Source of the DNA: JAMOQA01 sp964420365
Lineage (GTDB): Bacteria; Acidobacteriota; Polarisedimenticolia; J045
Length of the DNA stretch: 17,090 nucleotides
Direction of reading: 5' to 3'
Assembly (NCBI GenBank): GCA_964420365.1
Contig: CAYQTA010000115.1
Span: 1 to 17,090 of the forward strand
Of the stretch, positions 1 through 7,442 are shown piece after piece (within the stretch, counting starts at the first letter, position 1; the number at the start of each line of letters is the position of its first letter). Position numbers and translations under genes: made by a program. The notes below the pieces were generated by a model that saw nothing but the letters and a program-made list of their open reading frames with translations, ran no database searches and was not told the DNA's origin.

Positions 1-986
1 TCCGCCGCCTCGTGGACGCGGACCTTCTCGCCCCCGGGCGCCTCGGTCCAGAGCCTCTTCGCGTGCCGCTCCGTGTTGCGGGAGATGATCCCGGTCGCCG
101 CCTCGAGGATGTTCGCCGTGGAGCGGTAGTTCTGCTCGAGCTTGACGACCTTCGCGTCCGGATAGTCGCGCTCGAACTCGAGGATGTTCCGGATGTCGGC
201 GCCCCGGAAGGCGTAGATCGACTGGTCCTCGTCCCCGACGCAGCAGGGGTTGCGGTGCACCGCGGCGAGCGCCCGGATGAGCAGGTACTGGACGTGGTTG
301 ATGTCCTGGTACTCGTCGACCAGCAGGAAGCGGGTGCGGTTCGCGTACCGCTCGGCGATGGCCGGCTCGGCCCGGAAGAGCCGGATCACCCGGACGAGGA
401 GGTCGTCGAAATCGACCGCCCCGGCCCGTCGCAGCCGGTCCTCGTAGGCCTCCCAGGCCCGGGCGAGCCAGCGCTCGTGGGGCAGCCGCGCCCGCTCGTG
501 GAGGTCGGCCGGCTCGAGCAGGGAGATCTTCGCCCGGGAGATCCGGGCGAGCAGGTCGCGGGGCGTGAACGGCGGGTCGGAGGTGAACCCGAGGTCTTCC
601 TTGAGAACGGCCCGCGCGATCGCCTGCTGGTCCGCCGTGTCGTAGACGACGAAGGTCGGCGGCAGCCCGGCGGCCGCCGCGTTCGCCCGGAGGACCCGGA
701 GCCCCAGGGCGTGGAACGTGCCGAGGTATGCCCCGGCGATGTCGAACCCGAGCAGGCGCTCGGCCCGCTCCTTCATCTCGCCGGCCGCCTTGTTGGTGAA
801 GGTGACGGCGACGATCTCCCGCGGATCGACCCCGAGGACGCCGACGAGCCAGGCGATCCGGTGGGTGATCACCCGGGTCTTCCCCGATCCCGCGCCGGCG
901 AGGATCAGCAGGGGGCCCTCGCCGTGGGTGACGGCCTCCCGCTGGGGCGGGTTCAGGGCGGCGAGCAGTCGGTCCGGATCGATCAT
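1..986 (-). CDS. uvrD/pcrA: ATP-dependent DNA helicase UvrD/PcrA (N-terminal part, truncated by window edge)
   Basis: This is a superfamily 1A 3'-5' DNA helicase, acting in the cytoplasm in DNA repair and replication restart. The first 328 codons are present and the frame runs off the left edge. In order I see the Q motif LNPPQREAV (about residues 11-19), Walker A AGAGSGKT (30-37), motif Ia TFTNKAAGEM, the Walker B/DEAD-like box DEYQD (224-228), motif III GDEDQSIYAFRG (from 251) and motif IV LEQNYRST. All are intact. The ATG at 986 is supported by a GGAGG-type ribosome site just upstream and by the family start (MIDPDRLLAALN). A weak -10-like CACAAT lies at 1024-1019 on the minus strand. UvrD, PcrA and Rep cannot be separated without the C-terminus, so the symbol is approximate. 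The gene follows the transglutaminase-like gene but a hairpin terminator separates them. Confidence 0.96.
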   Translation of the reverse strand, partial: MIDPDRLLAALNPPQREAVTHGEGPLLILAGAGSGKTRVITHRIAWLVGVLGVDPREIVAVTFTNKAAGEMKERAERLLGFDIAGAYLGTFHALGLRVLRANAAAAGLPPTFVVYDTADQQAIARAVLKEDLGFTSDPPFTPRDLLARISRAKISLLEPADLHERARLPHERWLARAWEAYEDRLRRAGAVDFDDLLVRVIRLFRAEPAIAERYANRTRFLLVDEYQDINHVQYLLIRALAAVHRNPCCVGDEDQSIYAFRGADIRNILEFERDYPDAKVVKLEQNYRSTANILEAATGIISRNTERHAKRLWTEAPGGEKVRVHEAA

Positions 987-1032
987 CCTCCCTCCGCGGC
1001 GGGCCTCCGCCGGCGGGGATTGTGCCACGGAA

Positions 1033-1056
1033 AGGGCGCCGGTTCCCCGGCGCCCT
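1033..1056 (-). terminator. Intrinsic terminator after the transglutaminase-like gene
   Basis: A perfect 10-bp stem (AGGGCGCCGG / CCGGCGCCCT) with a 4-base loop lies 25 bases past the stop codon at 1081. Read on the minus strand, the stem ends in CCCTTTCC, a short T run. It separates the transglutaminase-like gene from the helicase gene. Confidence 0.75.
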
Positions 1057-1080
1057 CCCGCGCGTCCTCCGGCCGTCCCG

Positions 1081-3408
1081 TCAGGGGGAGATCCCGCCCT
1101 TCCGGCTGCGGGTGCGGACCGAGTAGAAGAAGCACCGGCCCGCGGAAACGGGTTCCGTGTCGGTGTACTCGGAGACGTCCGTCGTCGCCAGCAGGTAGGG
1201 ATCGAGCTCCGCCTGGGTACGGTCCCGGCCGACGTCCGCGGCCGAGGTCGAGCGGTAGACGTTGTAGCCGTCGACGTTGTACCCGGAGACGTCCTCCCAG
1301 TCGAGAAGGGAGGCGTCGGCGCCGTCCTTGTCGACGAGGAGGTGTTCCACCGGCGGTACGGCCCCGGTGTTCCGGTAGAGGCGGACCGTCCCCCGCACGA
1401 CGTGGACCATGTCGAGGCTCGACGTGTTCGACCAGCAGACGTGCCAGTTCCCCTCCGCCGGCGGGACGAAGTCGATCGTCCGCCCGGGATCGTCGAGGAC
1501 CAGGTCGTACGCGGTGAAGTGACTGCCGGCGACGAAGTCGTCCCACCCGTCGTCGTCGACCACGAAGCTCTCGAGGCCCCCGGCGTGCTCCTTCGCGTAG
1601 CGGATCCCGGTGGAGTAGCCGTTCCCGTGGACGATGCCCTCGGTCACGTCGAACTCGGCGACCAGCTTGAAGTCGTCCCAGTCCCCGGACGACGACTCGC
1701 CGGTGGCGTCGAGCCGGGGGACGACGTCCGGGAAGTCCGGCGGCGAGAAGTCGTACTCGGTGTCCGGCTGGGAGTTCTCGATCACCTGGCCCCAGCCGCT
1801 CTCCGGCCAGCGGTTGCCGCCGGGCGTCGTGACGATCACGTAGAAGTTCCGCTGGTCGCCGACGGTGAAGACCACCCGGCCGTCCTTGTCGGTGTGGTCG
1901 CGGGAGATCTCCATCACGATCGGGAAGGCGTCCCACTCGGAGCCCAGCTTGACCTCGGCGCCGTCGACCGGGTGATGGTTCGCGTCGTAGACGGTGACGA
2001 CGAGGGTGGCCGTCGGGCCGTTGAGGGCGGTGAGCTCGGTCGTCCCCCAGCCGTCGCCTCGCCAGCTGTGGGTCGCGGCCAGCCTGCCGCCCCACCAGTT
2101 CTCGTAGCTGTAGTCGATCCGCGGGCCGACCGGCTCGAAGTTGACCCAGCGGTGCTCGAGCTCGTCCCAGAACGAGTTCCAGACGTGGTCGTTGGCGTGC
2201 GTCTCCGTGTTGACCATCGGGAGGAGCGCGGCCCGGGAGGCGGCCATCGTCAGGTCGCCCCACTCCCCGCAGTTCCCGTCGGCGTGGTAGTAGATCGTCA
2301 CCGGCTGCACCGGCCGGCACCCGTCCTTGTCGCCGAACGGGCCGATCGACTGGCGCACCCAGTCGGAGACGAGGCCGAGGGCGCCGTTCTCGGGCCCGGT
2401 CGTGTCCTTGAGGTGGGCCCACATCACCGTCGCCTCGGCGAGCATGTCCTTGAGGACGGGGCAGTCCTCGTCGCGGGTCCCGTCCCAGTCGACGTCGCAC
2501 TTGCCCCCGTACCTGTTGTCCGCCCCGTAGAAGAACCACCGGCGCCAGAACTTCCCGGTGGGCGGGTCCGCGGGCGTGCCGCCCGAGGAGCACTCGGTCG
2601 GATCGATGTACGTCGGGAACTCGTCGGACCCGCGGGGGTGCAGGATGTACCAGTAGTAGTACTCCCGCGGGTACTCCACGTCCTCGTAGACCGTGCCGTC
2701 CCGCTCGACGTCGTAGCGGACGGTCGTCCAGTAGTCGCCTCCCTCGGCCGCCGAGCCGTGGTCGACGACCTCGACGTAGGGAAGGTACGGGTCGACCTCG
2801 TAGGGGTAGGTCGCGCTGTCCTCGATCAACTGGTCGTTCCAGTCGCCCCCCTGGAGGTCGGTCGGCGAGACGTGGGCGACGAGGAACGCGGTCTCGTCGA
2901 CGTACGGGTCCTCGGCGTCGAGGACGAGCTGGGCGAGGCGATCCTGGGTCGCCGCGTCGAGCCGGGCGAGCTGGTCCTCGAGCTCCTTCCGGAGCCACGC
3001 GGGGGCCCGGTCGACGGCCTGGCGAGCGCTCGAGGTCAGGGGATCGGCCGGCGTGTCGGGGACCAGGGACTCGCTCGCGCGGTCGAAGGTGACCCGGGCC
3101 CGGGCGCCCGGCTCGAGGCGCTCGAAGACCTCCTGCTCGTCGACCAGCTCCCACGCCGGGTCCTCGTCACGGGGGCCGTACGGCGCGAGCGAGCCGACGG
3201 TCCCCGTGGTGCGCGGGCGGGCGACGGTCCGCGACGTGGCGTCGACCGTCGGAAGGGGCAGGGGAACGTCCGCGGCCGCCCCGGTCGTCCCGCGTTCCCG
3301 GGGAGCGGGTGGAGCGGGCCCGGGGTCGGCGAGCCCCGATGCGAACGGGATCGCCAGGGCGAGGGCACAGAGGAAGATGCGGGCGGTGGCGGTGCGCACG
3401 AGCGACAT
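1081..3408 (-). CDS. Secreted transglutaminase-like protein with C-terminal beta-sandwich/FnIII-like domains
   Basis: The 775-residue product starts with a signal peptide (about residues 1-27, charged RTATAR then a hydrophobic run ending in SGLA), so it is exported. A helical, acidic region follows. A transglutaminase-like (papain-fold) core lies at about 340-435: the nucleophile segment GNCGEWGDL (Cys380) is followed by a helix, and NDHVWNSFW (His408) matches the family's HxWN histidine motif. The third acidic residue is probably Glu425 or Asp432, in NFEPVGPRIDYS. Residues about 465-530 look like a carboxypeptidase-regulatory-type beta-sandwich, 575-680 like a jelly-roll, and the end (about 690-772, with GYNVYRST and FFYSVRTRSRKGG) like a fibronectin-III domain. 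The family includes cross-linkers and cysteine proteases, and the substrate cannot be predicted. The ATG at 3408 has a good GGGGAGGA ribosome site 8 bases upstream. A promoter-like motif lies 40-54 bases upstream. Confidence 0.85.
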   Translation of the reverse strand: MSLVRTATARIFLCALALAIPFASGLADPGPAPPAPRERGTTGAAADVPLPLPTVDATSRTVARPRTTGTVGSLAPYGPRDEDPAWELVDEQEVFERLEPGARARVTFDRASESLVPDTPADPLTSSARQAVDRAPAWLRKELEDQLARLDAATQDRLAQLVLDAEDPYVDETAFLVAHVSPTDLQGGDWNDQLIEDSATYPYEVDPYLPYVEVVDHGSAAEGGDYWTTVRYDVERDGTVYEDVEYPREYYYWYILHPRGSDEFPTYIDPTECSSGGTPADPPTGKFWRRWFFYGADNRYGGKCDVDWDGTRDEDCPVLKDMLAEATVMWAHLKDTTGPENGALGLVSDWVRQSIGPFGDKDGCRPVQPVTIYYHADGNCGEWGDLTMAASRAALLPMVNTETHANDHVWNSFWDELEHRWVNFEPVGPRIDYSYENWWGGRLAATHSWRGDGWGTTELTALNGPTATLVVTVYDANHHPVDGAEVKLGSEWDAFPIVMEISRDHTDKDGRVVFTVGDQRNFYVIVTTPGGNRWPESGWGQVIENSQPDTEYDFSPPDFPDVVPRLDATGESSSGDWDDFKLVAEFDVTEGIVHGNGYSTGIRYAKEHAGGLESFVVDDDGWDDFVAGSHFTAYDLVLDDPGRTIDFVPPAEGNWHVCWSNTSSLDMVHVVRGTVRLYRNTGAVPPVEHLLVDKDGADASLLDWEDVSGYNVDGYNVYRSTSAADVGRDRTQAELDPYLLATTDVSEYTDTEPVSAGRCFFYSVRTRSRKGGISP

Positions 3409-3447
3409 GAAACGATCCTCCCCGCGGAACGAGACTCCGTGGTGCCA

Positions 3448-3462
3448 GGCAAGGTACGGGGA
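3448..3462 (-). promoter_or_regulatory. Promoter-like 15-base motif, copy 1 (TCCCCGTACCTTGCC on minus)
   Basis: The minus-strand sequence TCCCCGTACCTTGCC contains TACCTT (3456-3451), which fits a TANNNT -10 element. It would place the transcript start near 3444, giving a leader of about 35 bases that holds the GGGGAGGA ribosome site of the 3408 gene. The same 15 bases recur exactly at 6262-6276. I see no convincing -35 here. Confidence 0.5.
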
Positions 3463-3496
3463 GAGCTCGGCTTAGACGAGAGCAAGTACGGGTTCG

Positions 3497-3883
3497 TCAG
3501 CCTCCCGAGAGGAAGCGGCGGGCGGCGAGACCGAGCGCGGCCGCCCCGGCGGCGAGCGGGAGGACGACGGCCGCGACCGCGAGGGCGGTGGGCCGGCCGA
3601 ACGCCCCCGTGGTGGCGGCGATCTCGTCGAGGAGGATCCCCGCCGTGACGGCCGCGGCCAGCGCGACCAGGCCGATCGCCGGGCGCGCCGGGCGGGGTCC
3701 GAGCAGCCCCGCGGCGAACGCCCCGGCGAGGGCGGCACCCCCGAGGAGGCCGATCACCGGCGCCGGCCCCGCCAGGAGAAAGCCGTGGAACGCGGCGGCG
3801 AGCCCGCAGGCGGCGACGGTCCCCGCCGCCACCAGGGGGGCGGCGAGGAAGCGCTGGAGGGGATCCATCGGGCGGCGCGCCAT
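3497..3883 (-). CDS. Small multi-pass membrane protein, function unknown
   Basis: The 128-residue protein is very hydrophobic, with about four likely membrane-spanning segments: residues ~14-36, ~41-62, ~67-85 and ~98-120. They are rich in Ala, Gly, Leu and Val and joined by short Pro/Arg turns; the ends are basic (MARRP at the start, ARRF near the end). I recognise no catalytic motif or family. The ATG at 3883 is preferred over the internal ATG at 3868 because the latter has no ribosome site. TAGGAT, 6 bases before the ATG, could be a weak Shine-Dalgarno (AGGA) or a -10 element giving a leaderless transcript. It lies 88 bases upstream of the transglutaminase-like gene on the same strand, but that gene has its own promoter motif, so co-transcription is only possible. 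The hydrophobic pattern makes a real gene likely. Confidence 0.7.
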   Translation of the reverse strand: MARRPMDPLQRFLAAPLVAAGTVAACGLAAAFHGFLLAGPAPVIGLLGGAALAGAFAAGLLGPRPARPAIGLVALAAAVTAGILLDEIAATTGAFGRPTALAVAAVVLPLAAGAAALGLAARRFLSGG

Positions 3884-3889
3884 GCACCG

Positions 3890-3895
3890 ATCCTA
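3890..3895 (-). promoter_or_regulatory. -10-like TAGGAT spaced 6 bases from the ATG at 3883
   Basis: TAGGAT-N6-ATG has the TANNNT-N6/7-start geometry of leaderless bacterial promoters. No clear -35 is visible, and AGGA could instead be a weak ribosome site. Confidence 0.35.
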
Positions 3896-3955
3896 CCGCG
3901 GTCCGGGCCCGGCGCGGGCCTCGCGGCCGGACGAGCGGAGGGCGCGCCCGGAGCG

Positions 3956-3961
3956 TACCTT
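3956..3961 (+). promoter_or_regulatory. -10-like TACCTT spaced 6 bases from the GTG at 3968
   Basis: TACCTT-N6-GTG. The hexamer is identical to the one in the repeated promoter motif at 3448-3462 and 6262-6276. Its distance to GTG would place the transcript start at or next to the start codon, and no ribosome site is present at normal spacing. Confidence 0.45.
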
Positions 3962-3967
3962 TCCGGG

Positions 3968-5338
3968 GTGAGCCCGGTACGCCGTTCCTCCTTCGCGGCC
4001 ACGGCCCTCGCCCTGGCCGTGGCCCTCGTCCCCGGGGCGGGGTCGTCGACGCGTGCCGACTGCCTTCCGGGGGGAATCGCGCTGTCCCTCGAGAAGGGCC
4101 CGGGGGACGGGGAGGTCACGCTGCGCTGGACGGGGGGAGATCCTTCCTTCGACGTGTACCGCGCCGAGCAGCCCGAGGTCGTCGCGGCCCCGGAGAACCT
4201 GCTGGGCAGCACCGAGGGGCGCGAATGGACCGATGGCGCCTCGCCGGACCCGGTGGCGTACTACCTCGTCGAGTCGTCGTCCGATCTCCGGCAGCTCGGC
4301 TTCGCGAGCGAGGGACTCGACGGCAACTTCGACCTCGACCTCGGCGTGCCCGGCGGGACCCGCGGCGGGCGCCCGGGGGACTACGGCGCGTACTCCGTGG
4401 TGAACCCGGGGGCGGAGTCGTTCGTGCTGGTGCACGGTGAGCTCGGGTTCATCGACGCGGCGGCCCCGTGGTGCGTCGAGCACGTCCTGCGGATCAACGA
4501 GGTGCATCCCGGCTCGGACCCGGAGCTCGGCGAGCTGCGCTGGGTTCACGAGGTCCCGACGGTCACCCGGAGCGCGGACGACGGGCGATGGCACCTCTTC
4601 TTCATGACCTACCCGGAGAACGCGGACGGCGAACGCCTGTTCGAGTACGGCTGGCTCGGCCACAAGACGATGGCGAGCCTGCCGGGCCCCGCGGTCGAGC
4701 CGGATCCCGCCAGCCTGGACGCCCGGGAAGAGCGTCTCTTCGCGGGCCTCGCCTGGAACGACCGCCTGGCGGGGAGCACGGACGGGTGGGCCGAGGGGAA
4801 TCCCCGGGACCCGGTTCCCGGCAACACCCGGTACGTCGCCTACGCCGAGCCTGCCGCGTGGTCGGAGGGTGGTCGGCTCTACCTGGCTCTCGTCGCGATC
4901 TTCTGCCCGGGCGACGACTGCCGGGGTGACGTGATCCTGCTGCGGAGCGACGACGGGGAGGACTGGGAGTTCCGGGGGACCCTCCTCGTGGCGGACGACG
5001 CGAAGGCCTGGAGCCCCCTCTACACCCACTTCACCGCCCCTGCCTTCTTCCGCGCCCCGGAGGACGGTTCCCTGCGTCTCCTCGTCTCCCCGACGAACGT
5101 CTTCGACACCTACCAGGGGCTCGTCGAGTTCGAGGTGGACGACCTCGACGCCGCCCGGCTCGTCCGCGACGAGGCGGGACGACCGGTGGCGCGGTTCGAG
5201 GTGCCCCCGGAAGGGCCGTTCGTCCACGCGGGCGCCGGGTGCCTGCACGGGATCCTGGGCCGGCGCGTCCTCGGAAAGCACTTTCCCGGGGAGCCGCGCC
5301 GCTTCCGCGTCTTCGTCTTCGATCCCCCGGCTCGCTGA
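3968..5338 (+). CDS. Secreted protein with FnIII-like N-terminus and propeller-like (GH43/sialidase-type) body
   Basis: I start this 456-residue protein at GTG 3968 because it begins a clean signal peptide (SPVRRSS, a hydrophobic Ala/Leu/Val stretch, then a probable cut near ARA-DC at about residue 30). The frame is open further upstream, but that part is arginine/glycine-rich and overlaps the divergent gene. Residues about 35-103 resemble a fibronectin-III-like strand set (GEVTLRW, FDVYRAEQ, VAYYLVES). From about 140 on, repeated beta-strand blocks such as RWHLFFMTYPE, GRLYLALVAIF, ILLRSDDGEDWEFRG, TAPAFFRAPEDGSLRLLVSPT and GLVEFEVDD look like blades of a five-bladed GH43/GH68-type or BNR/sialidase-like propeller. 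I cannot assign catalytic acids, so an enzymatic role is unproven; binding or surface display are alternatives. Five cysteines (32, 169, 313, 318, 425) could form disulfides. A hairpin terminator follows 24 bases after the stop. Confidence 0.75.
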   Translation: MSPVRRSSFAATALALAVALVPGAGSSTRADCLPGGIALSLEKGPGDGEVTLRWTGGDPSFDVYRAEQPEVVAAPENLLGSTEGREWTDGASPDPVAYYLVESSSDLRQLGFASEGLDGNFDLDLGVPGGTRGGRPGDYGAYSVVNPGAESFVLVHGELGFIDAAAPWCVEHVLRINEVHPGSDPELGELRWVHEVPTVTRSADDGRWHLFFMTYPENADGERLFEYGWLGHKTMASLPGPAVEPDPASLDAREERLFAGLAWNDRLAGSTDGWAEGNPRDPVPGNTRYVAYAEPAAWSEGGRLYLALVAIFCPGDDCRGDVILLRSDDGEDWEFRGTLLVADDAKAWSPLYTHFTAPAFFRAPEDGSLRLLVSPTNVFDTYQGLVEFEVDDLDAARLVRDEAGRPVARFEVPPEGPFVHAGAGCLHGILGRRVLGKHFPGEPRRFRVFVFDPPAR

Positions 5339-5362
5339 CGCGGCTCCGGGACTCGCAGAGGA

Positions 5363-5390
5363 GAAGGGCCCTCCCGGGGGAGGGCCCTTC
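5363..5390. terminator. Bidirectional terminator between convergent genes
   Basis: A perfect 12-bp stem (GAAGGGCCCTCC / GGAGGGCCCTTC) with a CGGG loop lies between the stop at 5338 (plus) and the stop at 5450 (minus). The flanking T runs are short on both strands (CCCTTCGCT on plus, CCCTTCTCC on minus). Confidence 0.75.
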
Positions 5391-5449
5391 GCTGGAACGG
5401 GAGCGCGGGTCGCGGGACGGCCCGTCCCCCCTGAAATGCGGTCGAAATG

Positions 5450-6205
5450 TCAGTGGACGACCTCGAGGGAGTCGCGGGCCATGCCGACCCAGAGAACCAG
5501 GTTGACCAGTCGCCGGAGCAGGTCCCCGGCCGGTTCGCCGGCCTCGAGGCGCTCCGCGTAGTCGGCGAGCCCCTCGTAGAGCACGATCTGCGAGCCGACC
5601 AGCAGGTCCTCCTCCTCGTCGGCGAAGACGCTGACGCGGAAGACCGGCAGGTCGTCGAAGGTGGCGAGCACGTAACCGCGGGGGGTGCGCCAGCCGATCA
5701 TCAGGTGGAGCGCACCCGGCATCACGACCTCGAACTCGGGTTGCCCGAGCCGGGAGACCAGGAGATCGAGGGCCGCCTCGCGTCCCGCCGGCGCCTCGAG
5801 GACCAGCGAGGCCTCGACCAGGCGGGCCTCGTCCCGGCCCGTGCCCGCGTAGAACAGGTCGCCGTCGACGACGGTGATCCCCTCGGGGGCGGGAAGGGCA
5901 CCCGGCCGGCCGGGCAGCGGGGCGAGGGCGTAGTGGACGTAGCGGGTCTCCCCGGCCGCGAGCCGCTCGGGGGCCCGCAGGCGGGCCACCGCCGCGGTCC
6001 GGCGGGGACTGGTTCCCAGCTCGAGGTGGAACAGGGCCAGCGGGTCCAGGGGGGCCTCGCGCACCTTCCGGGCGAGGGCGTGGAGGTCCGGCACCGCCAA
6101 CCGGTGCCCGGTCGGCGTCGCGGCCGCGGAGGTCACGGCGAGGGGGGCGGCCGCGAGGAGACCCAGGAGGAGGATGCCGATACGGGCGGTCCGGTGGTGG
6201 ATCAC
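5450..6205 (-). CDS. Exported protein of unknown function
   Basis: I do not recognise this 251-residue protein. GTG at 6205 is chosen because it opens a signal peptide (VIHHRTARIG, a Leu/Ala core, probable cut after TSAAA near residue 28). The frame continues upstream without an ATG close by and loses protein-like character. The mature part begins with a helical stretch (VPDLHALARKVREAP), continues with beta-rich blocks (RYVHYALAPLPG, GITVVDGDLFYAGTG, EFEVVMPGALHLMIGW, YVLATFDDLPVFRVSVF) and closes with an amphipathic helix (LADYAERLEAG, LLRRLVNLVLWVGMARD). No cysteine and no metal or catalytic signature stands out. The ribosome site is weak. A promoter with TTGCAC-N16-TACCTT lies about 60 bases upstream. 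The gene is divergent from the beta-propeller gene and convergent with the 3968 gene. Confidence 0.65.
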   Translation of the reverse strand: MIHHRTARIGILLLGLLAAAPLAVTSAAATPTGHRLAVPDLHALARKVREAPLDPLALFHLELGTSPRRTAAVARLRAPERLAAGETRYVHYALAPLPGRPGALPAPEGITVVDGDLFYAGTGRDEARLVEASLVLEAPAGREAALDLLVSRLGQPEFEVVMPGALHLMIGWRTPRGYVLATFDDLPVFRVSVFADEEEDLLVGSQIVLYEGLADYAERLEAGEPAGDLLRRLVNLVLWVGMARDSLEVVH

Positions 6206-6261
6206 GGTTGGCTCGCTCTCGGGCTTGCCTCCCCGGCCATCGACAGCATCCCGAGTCGCCC

Positions 6262-6292
6262 GGCAAGGTACGGGGAAACCCCCGCCGTGCAA
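6262..6292 (-). promoter_or_regulatory. Promoter-like motif, copy 2, with -35
   Basis: On the minus strand, TTGCAC (6292-6287) is followed by a 16-base spacer and TACCTT (6270-6265). The -10 sits in TCCCCGTACCTTGCC (6262-6276), identical to the copy at 3448-3462. The predicted transcript start is near 6258, about 53 bases before GTG 6205. Confidence 0.55.
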
Positions 6293-6421
6293 CGTTCGAT
6301 GCCGTTCGCGCCGCCCCGGCCCGGTGGCTCCCCCGGGGCCGACGGTCCAGAATAGGGCCGCTCCCCGCCCGGGGCGGCCCGCCCCCGGCGCCGGTTCCTG
6401 CAGCCAATGGAGGTTTCGACG

Positions 6422-7432
6422 ATGGAGCGTATCTGCCGGGTCGCCGTCGCGGCCGCAGCCATCCTGTTCCTGGTCTTCCCGGTTCCCGGTTCGCTCGCGG
6501 CGGAGAAGGGAAGGGGGACGCACGAGGGGCCGGTCCTCTTCGCCACCGTGGTGGAGCAGAACGAGGTCCAGGCGTGGGACACCGGGGGGAAGCTCCTCGC
6601 CCGGATCCCCACCGGCGTCGGGCCCCGGGCCCTGGCGCTCTGGAAGGACTCCCTCGTCGTCGCCAACCGGGGACTCGATCGTGCCCCCGCCTCGAGCCTG
6701 ACCGTCATCGACCCGGACCGGATGGTCCCGGTCAAGACGCGCTACATCTGCGAGAACTGCGCGCCCCGGGCCCTGGCCTTCGACGGGGAGGGGAACCTCT
6801 GGGTGACCGCCCAGGCGCACAGGGCGCTGCTCTTCCTGCCACCGCCCTGGGACGACCCCGCCGCCACGGTGCTCGTGTCCTGGGGCTGGCCGTGTGACCT
6901 CGCCTTCGCCGCCGACGGCCGCCGTCTCTTCGTCGGCTTCCGGGGGAGCGACGAGCTCGGCCTGGTCGACACCGTGGAGCGGCGGTCGGTCAGCATCCGG
7001 CTCGCGAACGTCCCCGAGCACGTCGCCCGGCGCCCCGGCACCGGCGAGGTCTGGGCGACGATCTCGCCCCGTGGTCGTCTCGCGATTCTCGTGCCGCGGA
7101 AGGACGCGCTGGACGCCACGGTGGAGCAGGTGAAGGCCGCCGTCTTCCCCCGCGGGATCGCCTTCTCGCCGGACGGGAAGTTCGCGTTCGTCGCCGCGGG
7201 GGGGCCGATGAAGATCCTGGTCTACGATGCCGACACGCGGAAGGTGGTCGGGGAGCTGCCCCTCGACGAGGAGCCGGAGGCGATCGCGGTCAGTCCGGAC
7301 GGCAGGTACCTGGCCTTCTCCATCCCGCGCCGGAAGCAGGCCGGAATCGCGACCATCGGGAAGGACGGCGGCGTCGTCCTCCAGCACGTGATCGACGTCG
7401 GCGGCCGCGTCGGCGAGTTCCTCTGGCGCTGA
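6422..7432 (+). CDS. Secreted YncE/YVTN-type beta-propeller protein
   Basis: The 336-residue protein has a signal peptide (MERICR, a long Ala/Val/Ile/Leu/Phe core, cut near SLA-AEK at about residue 27) followed by repeated propeller-blade units. These include VEQNEVQAWDTGGKLLARIPTG, GPRALALWKDSLVVANRG, PRALAFDGEGNLWVTAQ, CDLAFAADGRRLFVGFRG, RGIAFSPDGKFAFVAAG and PEAIAVSPDGRYLAFSI. The recurrent 'aFspDGk' strand turns are typical of YVTN/lactonase-like or YncE propellers. Such proteins bind or scaffold in the periplasm or at the surface; no enzymatic residues can be assigned. ATG 6422 is preferred to the in-frame ATG at 6407 because GGAGG, just inside the latter, sits 8 bases before 6422 as a ribosome site. 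The stop is 10 bases before purF, whose ribosome site overlaps it, suggesting co-transcription. A weak CAGAAT -10-like hexamer lies at 6348. Confidence 0.82.
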   Translation: MERICRVAVAAAAILFLVFPVPGSLAAEKGRGTHEGPVLFATVVEQNEVQAWDTGGKLLARIPTGVGPRALALWKDSLVVANRGLDRAPASSLTVIDPDRMVPVKTRYICENCAPRALAFDGEGNLWVTAQAHRALLFLPPPWDDPAATVLVSWGWPCDLAFAADGRRLFVGFRGSDELGLVDTVERRSVSIRLANVPEHVARRPGTGEVWATISPRGRLAILVPRKDALDATVEQVKAAVFPRGIAFSPDGKFAFVAAGGPMKILVYDADTRKVVGELPLDEEPEAIAVSPDGRYLAFSIPRRKQAGIATIGKDGGVVLQHVIDVGGRVGEFLWR

Positions 7433-7442
7433 GGGGCGACCC

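Noticed and set aside
983..3154. A 723-codon minus-strand frame overlapping the transglutaminase-like gene
   Set aside because: It is the neighbouring frame of the same strand, dominated by Arg/Gly/Pro as expected for an out-of-frame reading of GC-rich DNA.
12..3648. Long open frames on the plus strand across 12-1517 and 718-3648
   Set aside because: They run antisense to the helicase and the transglutaminase-like gene, are Arg/Gly/Pro/Val-rich, lack ribosome sites and domain patterns; the opposite strand carries intact motifs.
6407..6421. ATG 6407 as start of the beta-propeller gene
   Set aside because: The GGAGG just after this ATG is ideally placed as the ribosome site for ATG 6422, which also begins the signal peptide more naturally.
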